Below, in pieces: positions 33,539 through 45,143 of a stretch of 64,000 nt of DNA. The stretch lies in assembly GCA_963722295.1 (NCBI GenBank), contig CAVRLB010000010.1, positions 1 to 64,000 of the forward strand. The letters are read 5' to 3'. The position numbers were made by a program, and so were the translations under genes. The notes under the pieces were generated by a model, which did not search any database, was not told where the DNA came from, and saw nothing but the letters and a program-made list of their open reading frames with translations. The stretch comes from Brooklawnia sp032229645 (GTDB lineage Bacteria > Actinomycetota > Actinomycetes > Propionibacteriales > Propionibacteriaceae). The number at the start of each line of letters is the position of its first letter. Positions within the stretch are counted from its first letter, which is position 1.

Positions 33539-36500
33539 TCAGCTCTTCTCGAAGCCGGAGCTGGGGTCGAACTTGAGGACGCGGGCGTTCTCGCTGATCG
33601 TGCGGACCTCGGACTCGTCGAAGCCTTCGGGCTTGATGGCTTGGATGTCGATGGTGATGTCGAGCCGCGCACCGGCTCCGGCGAGTCGGTCGATCACCTC
33701 GCGGGTGACGTTGCCGATGTCGCGGGAGTAGCGGTCCGGAGTCGATCTTCACCGATCCGAAGAAGCGGGCAAGCGCTGCTTCGAGCGCAGACTCGGCCGG
33801 AGACAGCGCGTCACTCTCGACCGCAGGCCCAGGGCTGCCTCGTCCACACGAAGTCAACCGGGCCGACATCCTCGGCGCCGTGTTCTGTCTGTCGGAGAGC
33901 GGCTTCTCGGGCCTGCGTGCGCGCGATCCGGTCGCGTCGAGCCTGCTCCTGGGCTTGTCGGCGTCGATGAGCAGGGTGCTGTCGGTGACCTGAATGCTTG
34001 CGTTCGGGTCGGGCGGTACGACGAGTCCGCGGTAGCGGCCGGTGTCGGCGTCCTTGCCTGTCGCGATGCCGAAGCGTTCGTTGTCGACGAGCACGGTGGT
34101 CAGCGACTGCTCGATGGCGCTGTCGAGCACCTCGCGTCGGACGAGTCGTGGCAGGTAGGTGTAGCGGGTGAAGTACCCCCACAATTCGCCAACGCTGATC
34201 TCGCCCATGTCGCGCCAGAGCGCACCGAGTTCGTTGTGCAGGGTGGCGCCGAGGATCGGCGCGCCGAAGTCGGTGACGAGCTGGTCTTCTCGCCCGAGCT
34301 TGGCGCTGACCCGCTCCGCGAGCGATCGCCCGCCGGAGTCGGGCACCTTGTCGGCGATCAGCTCGAACGGCTTGGTCGGGTCGAACTGCTCGGGGTAGAC
34401 AGCCCACACGAAAGTGTCGCGGATGCGATCCGAGACGGTCTGGTCGAGCCGCGATACCCAGTCGTCGGTCTGCTTACGTTGCTGTGCGGAGAGGTTGAGG
34501 CTGTCGCTAGTCGCCTGGACACGCTTCCAGCCGAGGTAGCTGCGGGTGGCGGCTTCGAGGCTCTCCAGCTCGACTCTTGTCTGCCAGCAGGAAGATCAGC
34601 GTGTTGCGGTGGATGCGCTGACTCGCGCCCTTGCTCTCGATAGCGTCGCGCACCCAGGCGTGCGCTGCCGAGTCAGCCCCGTCCTGCTTGCGGCGGGCAT
34701 GCCGCGGATGCGCGATCACCAGGCGCGTGTCTTCAAGGTCAGGGATGTCGGCCGAGGACGACGGCGCGATGTGTACGCGGTCGAACACGCCACGCGACTT
34801 CTCTTCTCCTTCGAAGGCGTTGGCTGATCTCGTTCCACACCGTTTCGACATCCTCACGGAGCCGTTCGGCGTAGTCGTTCGCAGTCTTCGTGACCGAGGG
34901 TTGGGTGTCGAACCAGTAGTGGCCCTGCTCTTCGTAGAAGTACGTCGAGCGCTGCGCGAGCAGCTCGACGGCGTTGCCGAAGTTCCCGAGCGTGTCGCCA
35001 GGGATGGCGGTGCCGAGCCAGAGGTACTGCTTGTCGAGTCCCTTGCGGCTGCTCTTGATCCTGGGGGCTGCGCCCATGAAGATCGTGCGGGCGATGCGCT
35101 GGGTGACGAACCGTTGGCCTAGGTTCGGGCGGTCGAGGTCGATCTGCTGCGCGGTCGACCCGGGACCGTCGATGTCGGAGTCGATGATCGGCTTCCACTG
35201 ATCTTCGAGGTACTGCGTCAGATCCGTGTTCACCGTCGTCGCATCCAGCGGCACGTTGCCCGGCAGGATCAGCGGCGAGGTGTCGTTGGACGCCCACAGC
35301 TCGTGCACGATCGACGAGACCAGCTTCAACACACCCCGGGTGCGCTGGAACCGCTCCAGCGTCGACCAGTCCTCATACAGCCGGTCGAGCAGCTCGGGAT
35401 GCAGCGGGTAGGAGGTGCGGATGCGCTTCTCGTAGTCATCGTTCGGTGAGGCAGCGTCACGCGGGAACAGTGCGGTGTTGTTCCGGTAGAGGTTCGCGAA
35501 ACTGCGCGCCACCGCCGAGATGGTGGTGAGCCCTTCGGCGTTCGGTGCCTGGAACAGGCGACGGCGCACGATCTCGAACGACTCGTCCTTGCTGGACGGA
35601 CGCCACTGGTCCGCGACACGACGGATCACGTTCTGAAGACGCTCCAGCGCGAGCTGACCGTTCGCGCCACCGATCTCGATGTCACTGCCGCGTCCCTCGG
35701 TACCCGTGTCGGACGCCGGGATCGACACCACCAGCATCACGCCCGGCACGGACCGCACGATCTCGGTCAGGGACTGGGCGAAGGTGAACTGGGTCTCGAA
35801 CGACCCGGACGGGAGTTCCTTGTCGGTGACGAGCTGGCGGGCGTAGGCGACCCACTCGTCGATCAGGATCAGCGACGGCGAGTAGCGCACGATCAGGGTG
35901 CGCAGCGCCTCACCGGGGTTGGTTCCGGCACGGTCGTCCTCGGCGATCAGGTCGTAGGCTTCGCGGCCACCCAACTGCCAGGCGAGTTCGCCCCACAGGG
36001 TGCGAACCTCGGTGCCGTCTTCCTTGATGATCGGCGAGCCGGCCTTCAAGTAGGTGCCGACGAGCGCCACCCGCTCGGACGTCGAGCGCACCGAGGTCAG
36101 GGTTGCCGTTCGCCGCGATGAGTTCTTGAAGCTCCTGCGGGAAGTCCTTCGCAGGGGTGCCGCTGAACAGGTGATACAGGGCGAGCATCGAGTGGGTCTT
36201 GCCGCCACCGAAGTTGGTCTGAAGGTTCACCACCGGGCTCGCGCCAGCATCACCGTTCACGCGCCGCAGCGCGCGCGACAGCAGATCACGCAGACCCTCA
36301 GTGAGATAGGTGCGGGTGAAGAACTCGACCGGATCGCCATACTCCGGGCTCGTCGCCTGACCGGTGTGGACCAGGTGCAGGTCGGCCGCGAACTCCGAAG
36401 CGGTGAACGCGCCTCGCGCCACGTCATCGTGAGGACGGATCACCTCACGCCACGGACGAAGCCCGGAACCCGGATCGAGGGACACCTTCGTGCGCTTGAC

Positions 36501-36951
36501 CTGCTTACGGGTCTGATCCTCGAACACCGTGCGCTGCAGATCGACACGCAGCTTCCGTACGTCCTCGGCAGAGTCGACCGCGCCGACCGCGTGGAGCAGA
36601 CGCTCGATCGTGTCCAGCGCGCGGGCGGCATCGTCGGAGCTGAAGGGCTCGTTGTGCGCCCACAGGTTCCGGGTCTCTCGCAGCTCGGACGCGAAGCCCT
36701 GCTGTGCACGGGAGAGCACGTCCTTGAAGTGGTAGCCCTGCTCGGTGATCGCGCGAAGCTGCACCTGCACGTCGTGCTTCGTCAAGCGTGCGCAGCGGCC
36801 CACCCCGACGCTGGGCATCCTCCTTCGCCCACGCGGCCGGCCAGTCAGCGGTCTTGTAGGCCCGCGTCATGACCTCATCGACCTCGTCCAGGAGCCCTTC
36901 GGAGAGCAGGTCGAACGCCTTGCCCACTCGATCTCGGTTGTTCATCGCCAT
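33539..36951 (-). pseudogene. DUF499 ATPase of the defence operon, multiply frameshifted
   Basis: The start MAMNNRDRVGKAFDLLSEGL at 36951 matches the Swt1/HEPN-type N-terminus of DUF499 proteins. The ATPase part follows (VVNLQTNFGGGKTHSMLALY as Walker A; ILIDEWVAYARQL as Walker B; MLVVSIPASDT), and the tail has VTREVIDRLAGAGARLDITI and stops at 33539. Reading it through requires frame changes near 36788, 36105, 34820, 34575, 33960, 33830 and 33745. The protein-level similarity stays high between breaks, so lesions are few per segment and recent, or are sequence errors. DUF499 is the AAA+ component of helicase-methylase-ATPase defence loci. Repaired length about 1130 aa. Confidence 0.75.
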
Positions 36952-37025
36952 CGTTGTCTCCTAGAACCCGCTACTTACTGACCGATCGAGGGCACTCCCC
37001 AGCGCCGGCCAATCCCTGCTACTCA

Positions 37026-38144
37026 TCACTGTCTTCTCTCCGCCGCTGCGGTGAGCTGCCTCCGGGCGATCCGCTCCTGGGCCTCCCGGTAGATCTCGCC
37101 TGGATCCGGGCCTGAAGCTCGGCCTTTGGCGGCAGCGTCGTCCAGTACTCCGCGACGACGATCCCGTCCTTGTGCAGTCTCGAGCAGCTCGATCTGGTCA
37201 CGGCTCGCCTCGGTACACAGGATCAGACCGATCGGTGGGTTCTCATCCGCCTGGCGCTCGTGCCGATCCAGCCACTTCAGGTAGAAGTTCATCTGCCCCT
37301 GGTAGCTCGGCTTGAACTTGCCGACCTTCAACTCCACGGCGATCAACCGACGCAGCGGGCGGGAGTAGAACAGCAGGTCGAGGTAGTAGTCATCGCCGTC
37401 GAACGTCATGCGCTTCTGACGCTCGACGAACGCCCACCCGCGACCCACCTCCAGCAGGAAGGCCTCCATGTCATGGCGCAGCGCAGCTTCGAGGTCGCGC
37501 TCCAAGAACGTGTCGGCGAGTCCCAGCATGTCCAGCAGCATCGGGTCGCGGAAGGCATCGAGCGGAACCGCCGAGCCCTCCGGAATCTGCGAGTCAGCGA
37601 TCTCCCGGCGCTCGAACGCCTTACGCTCGATGGCGTGACGCAGATCACGAACACTGAGTCGGCGGTCGATGGTCTCCTTCACGTAGAACGCTCTCGCCTC
37701 GGGACTCGACACTGGCAACAGTGTCTTGAAGTGGGTCCAGCTCACTTGTTGCCCCAGTGAGGCGACAAGTTCGACGTCTCGGGAAGGCCTGCGAGAACTG
37801 AACCATCCGGTAGAGATTGGCCCGATCGAAACCTCGACCGTACCGAGCGGTCAGTTGTCGCCCCAGTGAGGCGACAACTTCCTGGTCGTGCCCCGCGCGA
37901 TCCTCGTGAAGCACCGCCACGTCGATCATCCGACCGATGTACCAGTTCCGCAGCGTCAAAGTCGCGTTCACCTGCGCGGCCGCGAACGACTGCGCCTGAT
38001 CGATCAGACGCAGCCACCCGCTCCACGAGATCGCCACCTTCGGCGCTGACAGACTCCGCGATGGCACGGAACGGAGAAAGGCCATCGTCAGATTGGTGCC
38101 TCACCGTGGCACCAATCTGGGCTTCGATCCGGGTTCCGAGCCAT
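37026..38144 (-). pseudogene. YhcG-family nuclease of the defence operon, frameshifted
   Basis: The start region near 38144 overlaps nothing and lies 3 bp after the methylase stop. The pieces in order are LSPFRAIAESVSA, LIDQAQSFAAAQVNATLT and NWYIGRMIDVAVL, then WTHFKTLLPVSSPEARAFY and the nuclease core DDYYLDLLFYS and LIAVELKVGKFKPSY, then LHKDGIVVAEYWTTLP and a final EIYREAQERIARRQ. At least four frame changes separate them (near 38110, 37770, 37180 and 37085). The catalytic D...ExK residues are present. It is a second member of the family found at 3347-4363 but in a different operon, where it probably supplies DNA cleavage. Confidence 0.72.
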
Positions 38145-38147
38145 GAC

Positions 38148-41000
38148 CTAATCCTCGTCCTCGTCGAAGTCGAACCCTGCTGAGACGAGCGCGGCGTCGA
38201 GTTCGCCTACTTGCGCGCCTGCTCGTTCACGTCGCCCCAGGCGCTCACCAGGCCGTTGAAGAGGATCGCGTCCTTCGTGTCCTTCTTCTTCTCCGCCTCG
38301 TGGAACAGCAGGAAGCCCAGCTCCTTCACCGCATCTAGGTTCACGCGCGTCTGTACCGACGGCAGCAACTCGGCCACCTTGTCGGCACCGTCCTTCGCCA
38401 TCACCGCAGCGAGGCGGACCGTCGCCTCCCATACGCTGACGCGCTCGTCGGTGGTGGCGTCCCAGTCGTCCGTTGAGTTGCGCCGGAGGCAGCAGACGCG
38501 CCTCTGCCACCCTTCGCCTCGAAGATTCCGCCTCGTTCCAATGCGCCGATCGAAGTGTCGGATGAACGGGCGAGTTGGTCGGCGATTCCCGAGTTCTCCT
38601 GATCCCACCCGTACTGCCGATACCACTTCACGGCGAACCGGGTGTCTGGATCAAAGTCGGACTCCTGCTCACCGAGCACCTCGTCCAGCGTGGAGTTGAT
38701 TAGCAGCAACGCGTCCTTGACGCTCATGTCCGAGCCATCCGCTTCGCGCACGCGAGCGATACCGAGAGAATACGGAGATTCCTGGGCCAATAGCAGCTTG
38801 TGCGAGGTCCACCGGCGCGATCGCTCCTTGCATCAACGTACGCAGTGCTTCAGGAAGCTCAGACTTCAGAGCGGCCACAAAGGCTCGCCTCGTTGTCGCT
38901 GGCGCGGTCTGACGGACGCGACACGACACGCCAGGACGATCGACGATGCGAGTGCGTTGGTCCCTACGCCCCTCATGCGTCCTCCGCGCTCGCTCCGTAC
39001 TGGCCAGGTGGCCGTTATCTCCCACCCGGCGTTTACCAGCCCGTCAAGGAGGGTGTGCCAGCCTGTCGAAGTTGCGCCACTATCGTCAGAGTCCTGCTGC
39101 TTGTATGCGTAGTAGACGGTGAGCGGTACGCCGTCAGAGGCGTCCATTCCCTCGCGAATGCGGTCGAACACACGGTTGAACCCGTCGATAAAGAACTCGC
39201 GAGCGCCGACCTTCCCTCCATTGCGGTGAGGGTTGGCTACGAGTTCCTCGGCCTTTGGTGTCAACATAGTCCCGAACACGCTCGGGTAGACATCTCCAAT
39301 GGATTCGCGGAGCCAGACATAGAAGAAGTCGGAGAGATCGGAGTATCCGATGGTGTCGTAGTACGGTGGGTCCGTCGAGACGCAGTAGGTCGTGGAGTAC
39401 GAGGCACTTCCCGCGTCACGTACGGAAGCACGCCCTTCCACGTCCACGGGTAGCCGAACCAACGCCTTCGCGACGGGGTTCAGCGCAGCGTCCCAACCGC
39501 CCGAGGACGCCGAGAACACGTTTGCCTCCGCAAAGTCCCAAGCCATGGTAATCGCGAGCATTGAGAACGAACTTCCGACCAGCTCGTTCTTTGGCTGAGA
39601 CATCCAGCGGCAGAGTGTGTTGTTGTACTCGGCGAGCTTGCTCACAGCTAATCCCAAATAGATACTCACCGCTTCGGCGTACGCCAGGGCATCTCTTCCA
39701 CCATCCTCAAGTCGATTTCCTCTCTCCATGCCGCGAGCAAGTGCGTCTTCTAGAACCTGCTCGCGGACCTCTCGAACGAGGGACGAGAACGTTGTCATTG
39801 CGACCAGCTGACGATTGGTGAAGAGGTCCGACCACCGGTCGAGCCCATAGTTCTGAACACTGACGCCGAGCCCAGCGCTTGGAGTCGCTTGCTGCGGTGC
39901 AGATCCGGGGCGCGGAACGTCTGCGAGTCTCTCGGAGGCTTCATCTGGAGAGAGGTAGAGTCGCCCGCGCACGTCCTTAGCGATGACTGCAAGCATGCGG
40001 AACCCCATCCGTCCAGCACGGGCTTCCTTGCGAATGTAGTCGAGGGAGACCGGCGACTTGTCAGCGAATGATGTCGCGCCGCTGCGGCCAACGGTCCCGT
40101 CGTCTGCGCCTACAGGGCCCGTCGCGTCGTGGTGAACCGCGTACTCAACGTGCCCATCCTTGAGGCGAGGACCTACCCATGCTTCCTTGCCTTTCTTCTT
40201 CGCGAGCCACCACGAGTTTACGAGGGGTACCTCGACCGGGTTGGCTGGGTTGGGGCTCTGTACAACGCGGGCCCACTTCCATGCGATTACGTCATGTTCC
40301 GTGCCATCGTCAGCTACCGCACGGGGGTAGAGGTGCCCGATTCTCTCGTACGCTTGTTCTTTCATCCAGGCGCCGTAGCGGCGCACGTCCTCGGCTAGTC
40401 CCTCAACTCCGCTAAAGGGAGTCATTTGCCCGATCGCCTTCGGGTTCACTGGCTGAATTCCGGCAAAGCGTGCGGGAATCTCAATCAGCGCCTTGTTTAT
40501 GAGAACCGCGACGGGATTGAGATCACCGGCATATGAGTCCAGACCCAGCCGGGCCGCCTCCAGCGGAATAGAACCCCCGCCAGCGAAGGGGTCCAGAACG
40601 GCCGGCAGCTCGCCGCCATTTGATCGTCGAATCTCCTCTCGTGCCTGCTCTAGGAGTCGCGTGTCGGTGGTGTTCTCCCAAACGACGAGCCTCTCGATAA
40701 CCTCATGGAGACGCGCTCGTTCAGCCTCTTGTGCCTTGGCATCTGGGAACTTATCGGGCGTGAGCCGATGGATCGTCCACAAGTTGCGCAAAGAGAACAG
40801 CCCGTGCTGTGGCGAGCGGCTTGCGCGACCACTACAGGTGCAGTGTTGAAGGGTGGCCGTGTCGGAGCGACTTTTCCCGACGCACTCGCATCGTTGATCG
40901 CTTCGAGTGGCAGCGAGACTTCGATGAGCTTCTTCTTGGGTGCGTTGGTCACAGTGCTTCTCTCGCTGGCGTTGGTCTGGTTGTCGGTGGTGTGGGTCAT
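38148..41000 (-). pseudogene. DUF1156 adenine-type DNA methyltransferase, frameshifted, with an amber codon
   Basis: ATG 41000 overlaps the helicase stop (ATGA). The N-terminus KKKLIEVSLPLEAINDASA is the DUF1156 hallmark. A shifted frame then reads GHPSTLHL-stop-WSRKPLATARAV, where a TAG replaces the expected TGG, followed by another shift before KFPDAKAQEAERARL. The long intact stretch (40740-38900) holds the SAM motif AVLDPFAGGGSIPLEAARLG and catalytic VSTDPPYYDTIGYSDLSDFF. Further breaks near 38905, 38760, 38490 and 38215 separate AFVAALKSELPEALRTLMQG, SDFDPDTRFAVKWYRQYGW, VRLAAVMAKDGADKVAELL and the acidic end. It would methylate host DNA for self-recognition. Confidence 0.78.
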
Positions 41001-44000
41001 CGCGGTGGTCCTCCGCGTTCCCAGTAGTCGCGCCAGACCTCGTTGTAGGAGCGGGTGGTCGCGGATGGCTCGAGGTGGGTGAAGGCGTCGCTCACGTAGC
41101 GCAGCTGATCGTTGCTGCGGCGCCGCTGGTCGATACCTCGACCAGGGCGAGCCGGTGTCGGTCGCCCTGGGTCTGGGCGAAGGTGATCTCGTTGGTGGTG
41201 ATGGTGAAGGTGTCGGAGCCTTCGATCCGGCCCTTGACCTCGATGTAGTGGACGAAGCCGTTCGGGTCGGTGGACTGGATGTCGTAGCCAGGGTTGTTGC
41301 GCGGCATCTCGACCGGTTCGCGTCCGAGCGCTCGCTCGGCGGCGAGCACGGCGTCGACGGCTCGACGCTCGACTTCCTCGGTCTGGCGGGCGAAGGTCTG
41401 CGCTTCAGGTGACGTCGTCCGGTCGCGAGGAGTGTCGCTGGGGATGACGAGCGCGGCACCGCGGATCACAGCGGGTACGGCGACAAGGTTGGTGGCCTCG
41501 TCGAGTTGTTCGAGCCGGTGGTTCAGGCGTTCGTCGAGCTGGCGGGCGCGGACGAGTGCGGTCTCGGCGCGGAGTCGGCCGACGGTTCCTGCGCGTTCGA
41601 GTGCTTCGAGGCGGTTGTGTTCGCGGTCCCAGTGGTTGATCTCGGCCAGCAGTCGATCCTTGACCTGTGCCCGGGTTCGCGCGGTCTCGATGTCGAGGCG
41701 GGTCTTGATCTCGTCCATGCGGGGCTGGAGCCCTTCACGGTAGGCCCAGGCGCGCACGAGCTTCTCGTGGTTCTGCCGCGCCCAGTCGCTGCTCGATGAT
41801 CTCGGTGATCGCTTCTGCCTCGGCGGGTTCGGGGCGGTCGTAGTCGAGGTAGGGCGGTGCTGCGGAGACGGTGACGGTGCCGTCTTGTTCGAGGAGCGGG
41901 TAGTCGAAGTGGTGAGAGACGGTGTCGGCGTCGGCTGCGGTGTTCTCGATGCGCTGCTCGACGCTGAACATCAGCATCGGCGCGTCGGTCTGCTTGGTGC
42001 GGCGGTCGACCAGCACGGTGCCTTGCTTGAGGGTGGGGCCGAGGTCGTCGATGGTGGCTTCGATCACGGCGTGCAGCAGCGGGTGGCCCGGGTGCGATGA
42101 GGGAGGCGTCGGCGAGTCCGTCGGGGTGCATGCGTGCGAGTTCGAAGGTGATGCGCTCGTACTGCTCAGCGACGGGTGCCCACCGGTTGAGGCGACGCGC
42201 GGTGTCGATCACGCGGGCCGGGACGCGGGTGATCTCGTAGCGTCCCTTCTCGCGCTTGCGGATGCGTCCGCCGAGGCGCGTGAGCGCGGGGATGAAGAAC
42301 GCGGCGATGTAGCCGGGCTGGAGTCGGCGTTCGCGGGCCTTCTCCATCCGTGCCCGGACTTCGTCGAGGTTGAGTGCGCTGAACATCTCGGGGTGGAGTG
42401 CACGCTCGGCGAGCATCTCGTCGAGGCCGTGTGAGACGCCGGCGTCGATGATGCGGTCGAGCTTGGCCTTGACCTGGGGCTGGTCGCCGTAGCGGATCGC
42501 CTCGATCAGCAGGTCGCGCAGTGAGCGCTCCTGGAAGGCGTCGGCGTCGCCGAGCACGTTGAACAGGTTGCCGTTGTACGCGATCGACATCTGGTCGATC
42601 TTCGCCAGCAGCCGGGTGAACACGTCGCCCTCGCGCGTGTCTCTGGCGACCATGTTCCACAGGTGGCAGACCTCGCGCTGGCCGATGCGGTGGATGCGGC
42701 CGAAGCGCTGCTCGATGCGGTTCGGGTTCCACGGCAGGTCGTAGTTCACCATCAGGTGCGCACGCTGAAGGTTCAGTCCTTCACCGGCGGCGTCCGTGGC
42801 GAGCAGGACCACGGTGTCGGGGTTGTGGGTGAAGCGTTCGCGGGCGAGCTTGCGATCCTCGCGGCGGGTGCCGCCGTGGATCGTGATGACCGAGTCGGCG
42901 CGCCCGAACTGCGCGGTGATCTTGGCGTGCAGGTAGTCGAGGGTGTCGCGGTGCTCGGTGAAGATGATGATCTTGCGCGCGTCGCCGGAACCGTCGTGGG
43001 TCAGGAGCTGCTCGTCGAGGATGGTGCGCAGCTGCACCCACTTCTTGTCATCGTCTTGCAGCCGGACGCGGCGGGCGACCTTGATGAGGTCTTCGAGGAT
43101 CGCGATCTCTGCCCGCAGCTCAGGGATCGTCTGCGCCGCCGTCGCCAGGTCAACAACCTGGTCGGCCTGCTCCTCGAACTGGGCGCGTTCTTCGTCGGTG
43201 GTCTCCTCGTCGAAGTCGTCGAAGTCCTCGACCGAGAACGCCGGGAGAGCATCGCATCGAAGTCGAGCGCGGTCTTGCCTGGACCACTCGTCGATGTGCG
43301 CGGAGATCGAGTGCTGAAGCGGGCGTCGTCGGTGACACGCTGCATCTCGCGCAGCTTCGTGTCGAGGCGCTGCTGGCGTCGTTCCAGGGATCGCAGGATC
43401 GCCTCCGGGCTGGAGGCCAGACGGCGCTGCAGCACGGTGAGCGCGAACCCGACGTTGTTGCCGCGCTTCTTGTCTCCCGCCTGGGCGATCCGCTCGGCCC
43501 GTCCCATCTCGGTGCGGACGTAGTCAGTGACCTGTTCGTAGAGGTCCCGCTCGGCGGGGCTCAGCTCGTACTCGACGGTGTAGGCCTTGCGTTCGGGGAA
43601 CAGCGGCTTGCCCTCGAAGGTGAGCAGGTCTTCCTTCACCATGCGGCGCATCAGACCGTGGGTGTCGGTGCGGTGCACACCTTGGCGGTACTGGCCCTCG
43701 AAACGGTCGCGATCCAGCAGCGACATGAACAGCTGGAAGTCTTCTTCCTTGCCCGCGTGCGGGGTCGCGGTCATCAGCAGGAAGTTGTGCGCGGTCTCCG
43801 ACAGCAGGCGTCCGAGCTTGAACCGCTTGGTCTCATCGACCTCGCCCGCCCACGACGAGTAGTGCGCCGACATGCGATGCGCCTCGTCAACGACCGCGAC
43901 ATCCCAGGTGACCTCGCCGAGCTGCTCGATCAGGTCTTCGCTACGCGAGAGCTGGTCCATACGGGCGATCAGGAACGGGTGCTCCGCGAAGACGTTGCGA

Positions 44001-44605
44001 CCCTGGGCGTCATCGACCATCTGACGACTGAAGACCTCGAAGCGCAGGTCGAACTTCTGGCTGACAGCTCCTCACGCCACTGCTCGACCAGACCGCCGGG
44101 AGCGACGATGATCGCCCGCTCGCAGTCCGAGCGCAGGATCAACTCCTTCAGGTACAGGCCCGGCCATGATCGTCTTGCCCGCGCCGGGGTCGTCGGCCAG
44201 CAGGAACCGCAGCGGGATACGCGGCAGCAACTCCTCGTAGACGGCGCGAATCTGGTGCGGCAGCGGGTCAACGTCCGAGCTGTTGACCGCGACCATCGGG
44301 TCATACAGCGCCGCGTACTTGATCCGCAGCGCCTCGGCCGCGAGCCGGAACTCGTCCGGGTCGGCGTCGTAGGCCGGAGCGGAGTCGAAGTCGCCCGCGA
44401 CCTCGAAGCGCGCCGCGTCGGCGTCGGTGATCGCGCGGGCGCCGCTGCGTCCGGAGTCGTCCCGGTAGAAGACCTCGAACAGCCCGGCGTCGATCGGGTC
44501 GATGGCGATCAGCGTGACGGTCTGCCCAGGCACCAGGCCACGGAGGCGCTGACCCGCGCGCAGCGTCGCGAGCGTCAACGTCTCGTCGGTTGTCGCTTCT
44601 GTCAC
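40997..44605 (-). pseudogene. SNF2-type helicase with DUF3883 C-terminus, frameshifted
   Basis: GTG 44605 follows GGAGG. Segments in order: LPHQIRAVYEELLPRIPLRF with FLLADDPGAGKTIMAG (motif I), AIIVAPGGLVEQW, DVAVVDEAHRMSAHY (motif II), LLMTATPHAGKEEDF (motif III), KIIIFTEHRDTLDYLH, LLATDAAGEGLNLQ and RIEQRFGRIHRIGQ (motifs V-VI), then a C-terminal DUF3883 nuclease-like domain (NPGYDIQSTDPNGFVHYIEV, with the VKG lysine). Frame changes are needed near 44160, 44065, 43300-43240, 42090, 41790 and 41115; several fit one extra C (GGGCC where GGGC is expected). Repaired length about 1200 aa. It is the first main gene of the operon and would translocate on foreign DNA. Confidence 0.8.
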
Positions 44606-44666
44606 GGGGATGCCTCCTTCCGGTTTTGGGCAGTGGATCAGGATATGGGGTGCCGCCGACAAAGCG

Positions 44667-44975
44667 TCAGCAGCGGCTCAAAGTGAGCGGAACGATCACC
44701 CTGGCGAGGATGAGTCGGACTCTGCGGAGGTGCCTCGTCGCTACCCAGTCGTCGATCTCGCTGTCTTGGGACTTCCAGAGGCGTCCGACCTTGTGGGCGG
44801 GCGTGGCCTTCTCGGCGATCCAGGTGTAGACGGTGTCTTTGGTGACCCCGAAGTGGGCGGCGATGCCGTCTGCGAACAGCCACGCTAGTCCTTCCCCGAC
44901 TGTGCAGACCCCACCGGCTGGGGCAGCCCTGCTGATTTTACCGAGTCGGACTCTGTTTATATGGGGATCTCCCAC
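44667..44975 (-). CDS. Excisionase/AlpA-type HTH protein heading the defence operon
   Basis: A MerR-like HTH_17 domain (WLFADGIAAHFGVTKDTVYT, then VGRLWKSQDSEIDDWVATR) whose stop lies 62 bp before the helicase start. Start uncertain: ATG 44975 is in frame but lies upstream of a TATAAA -10-like box near 44960, whereas GGGGAAGGA near 44900 is followed by a GTG that is one base out of frame. Either a CTG-type start or another one-base lesion is present. It is a likely transcriptional regulator of the operon. The stretch 44976-45143 holds only its promoter region. Confidence 0.5.
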   Translation of the reverse strand: MGDPHINRVRLGKISRAAPAGGVCTVGEGLAWLFADGIAAHFGVTKDTVYTWIAEKATPAHKVGRLWKSQDSEIDDWVATRHLRRVRLILARVIVPLTLSRC

Positions 44976-45143
44976 CGAAGACGGGTGACGTGAGCCCAGA
45001 CTGTCTGCTAGACCAAGTCACGAGACGACTCGCTGGCCTGTTCGTCAACCGGCGCGAGGCCGATTAAATCGCCGACTTCGTAACGACTTGAAGCTCCAGC
45101 TCTGAGACTCCAGACCCCCACGCATGTCGTTGCCAGGTCGTTC

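Noticed and set aside
36054..36872. Plus-strand frame of 272 codons opposite DUF499
   Set aside because: Shadow of the DUF499 gene; no start support.
42663..43523. Plus-strand frame of 286 codons inside the helicase region
   Set aside because: Antisense to a recognisable SNF2 helicase; Val/Gly/Glu-rich with no family signal.
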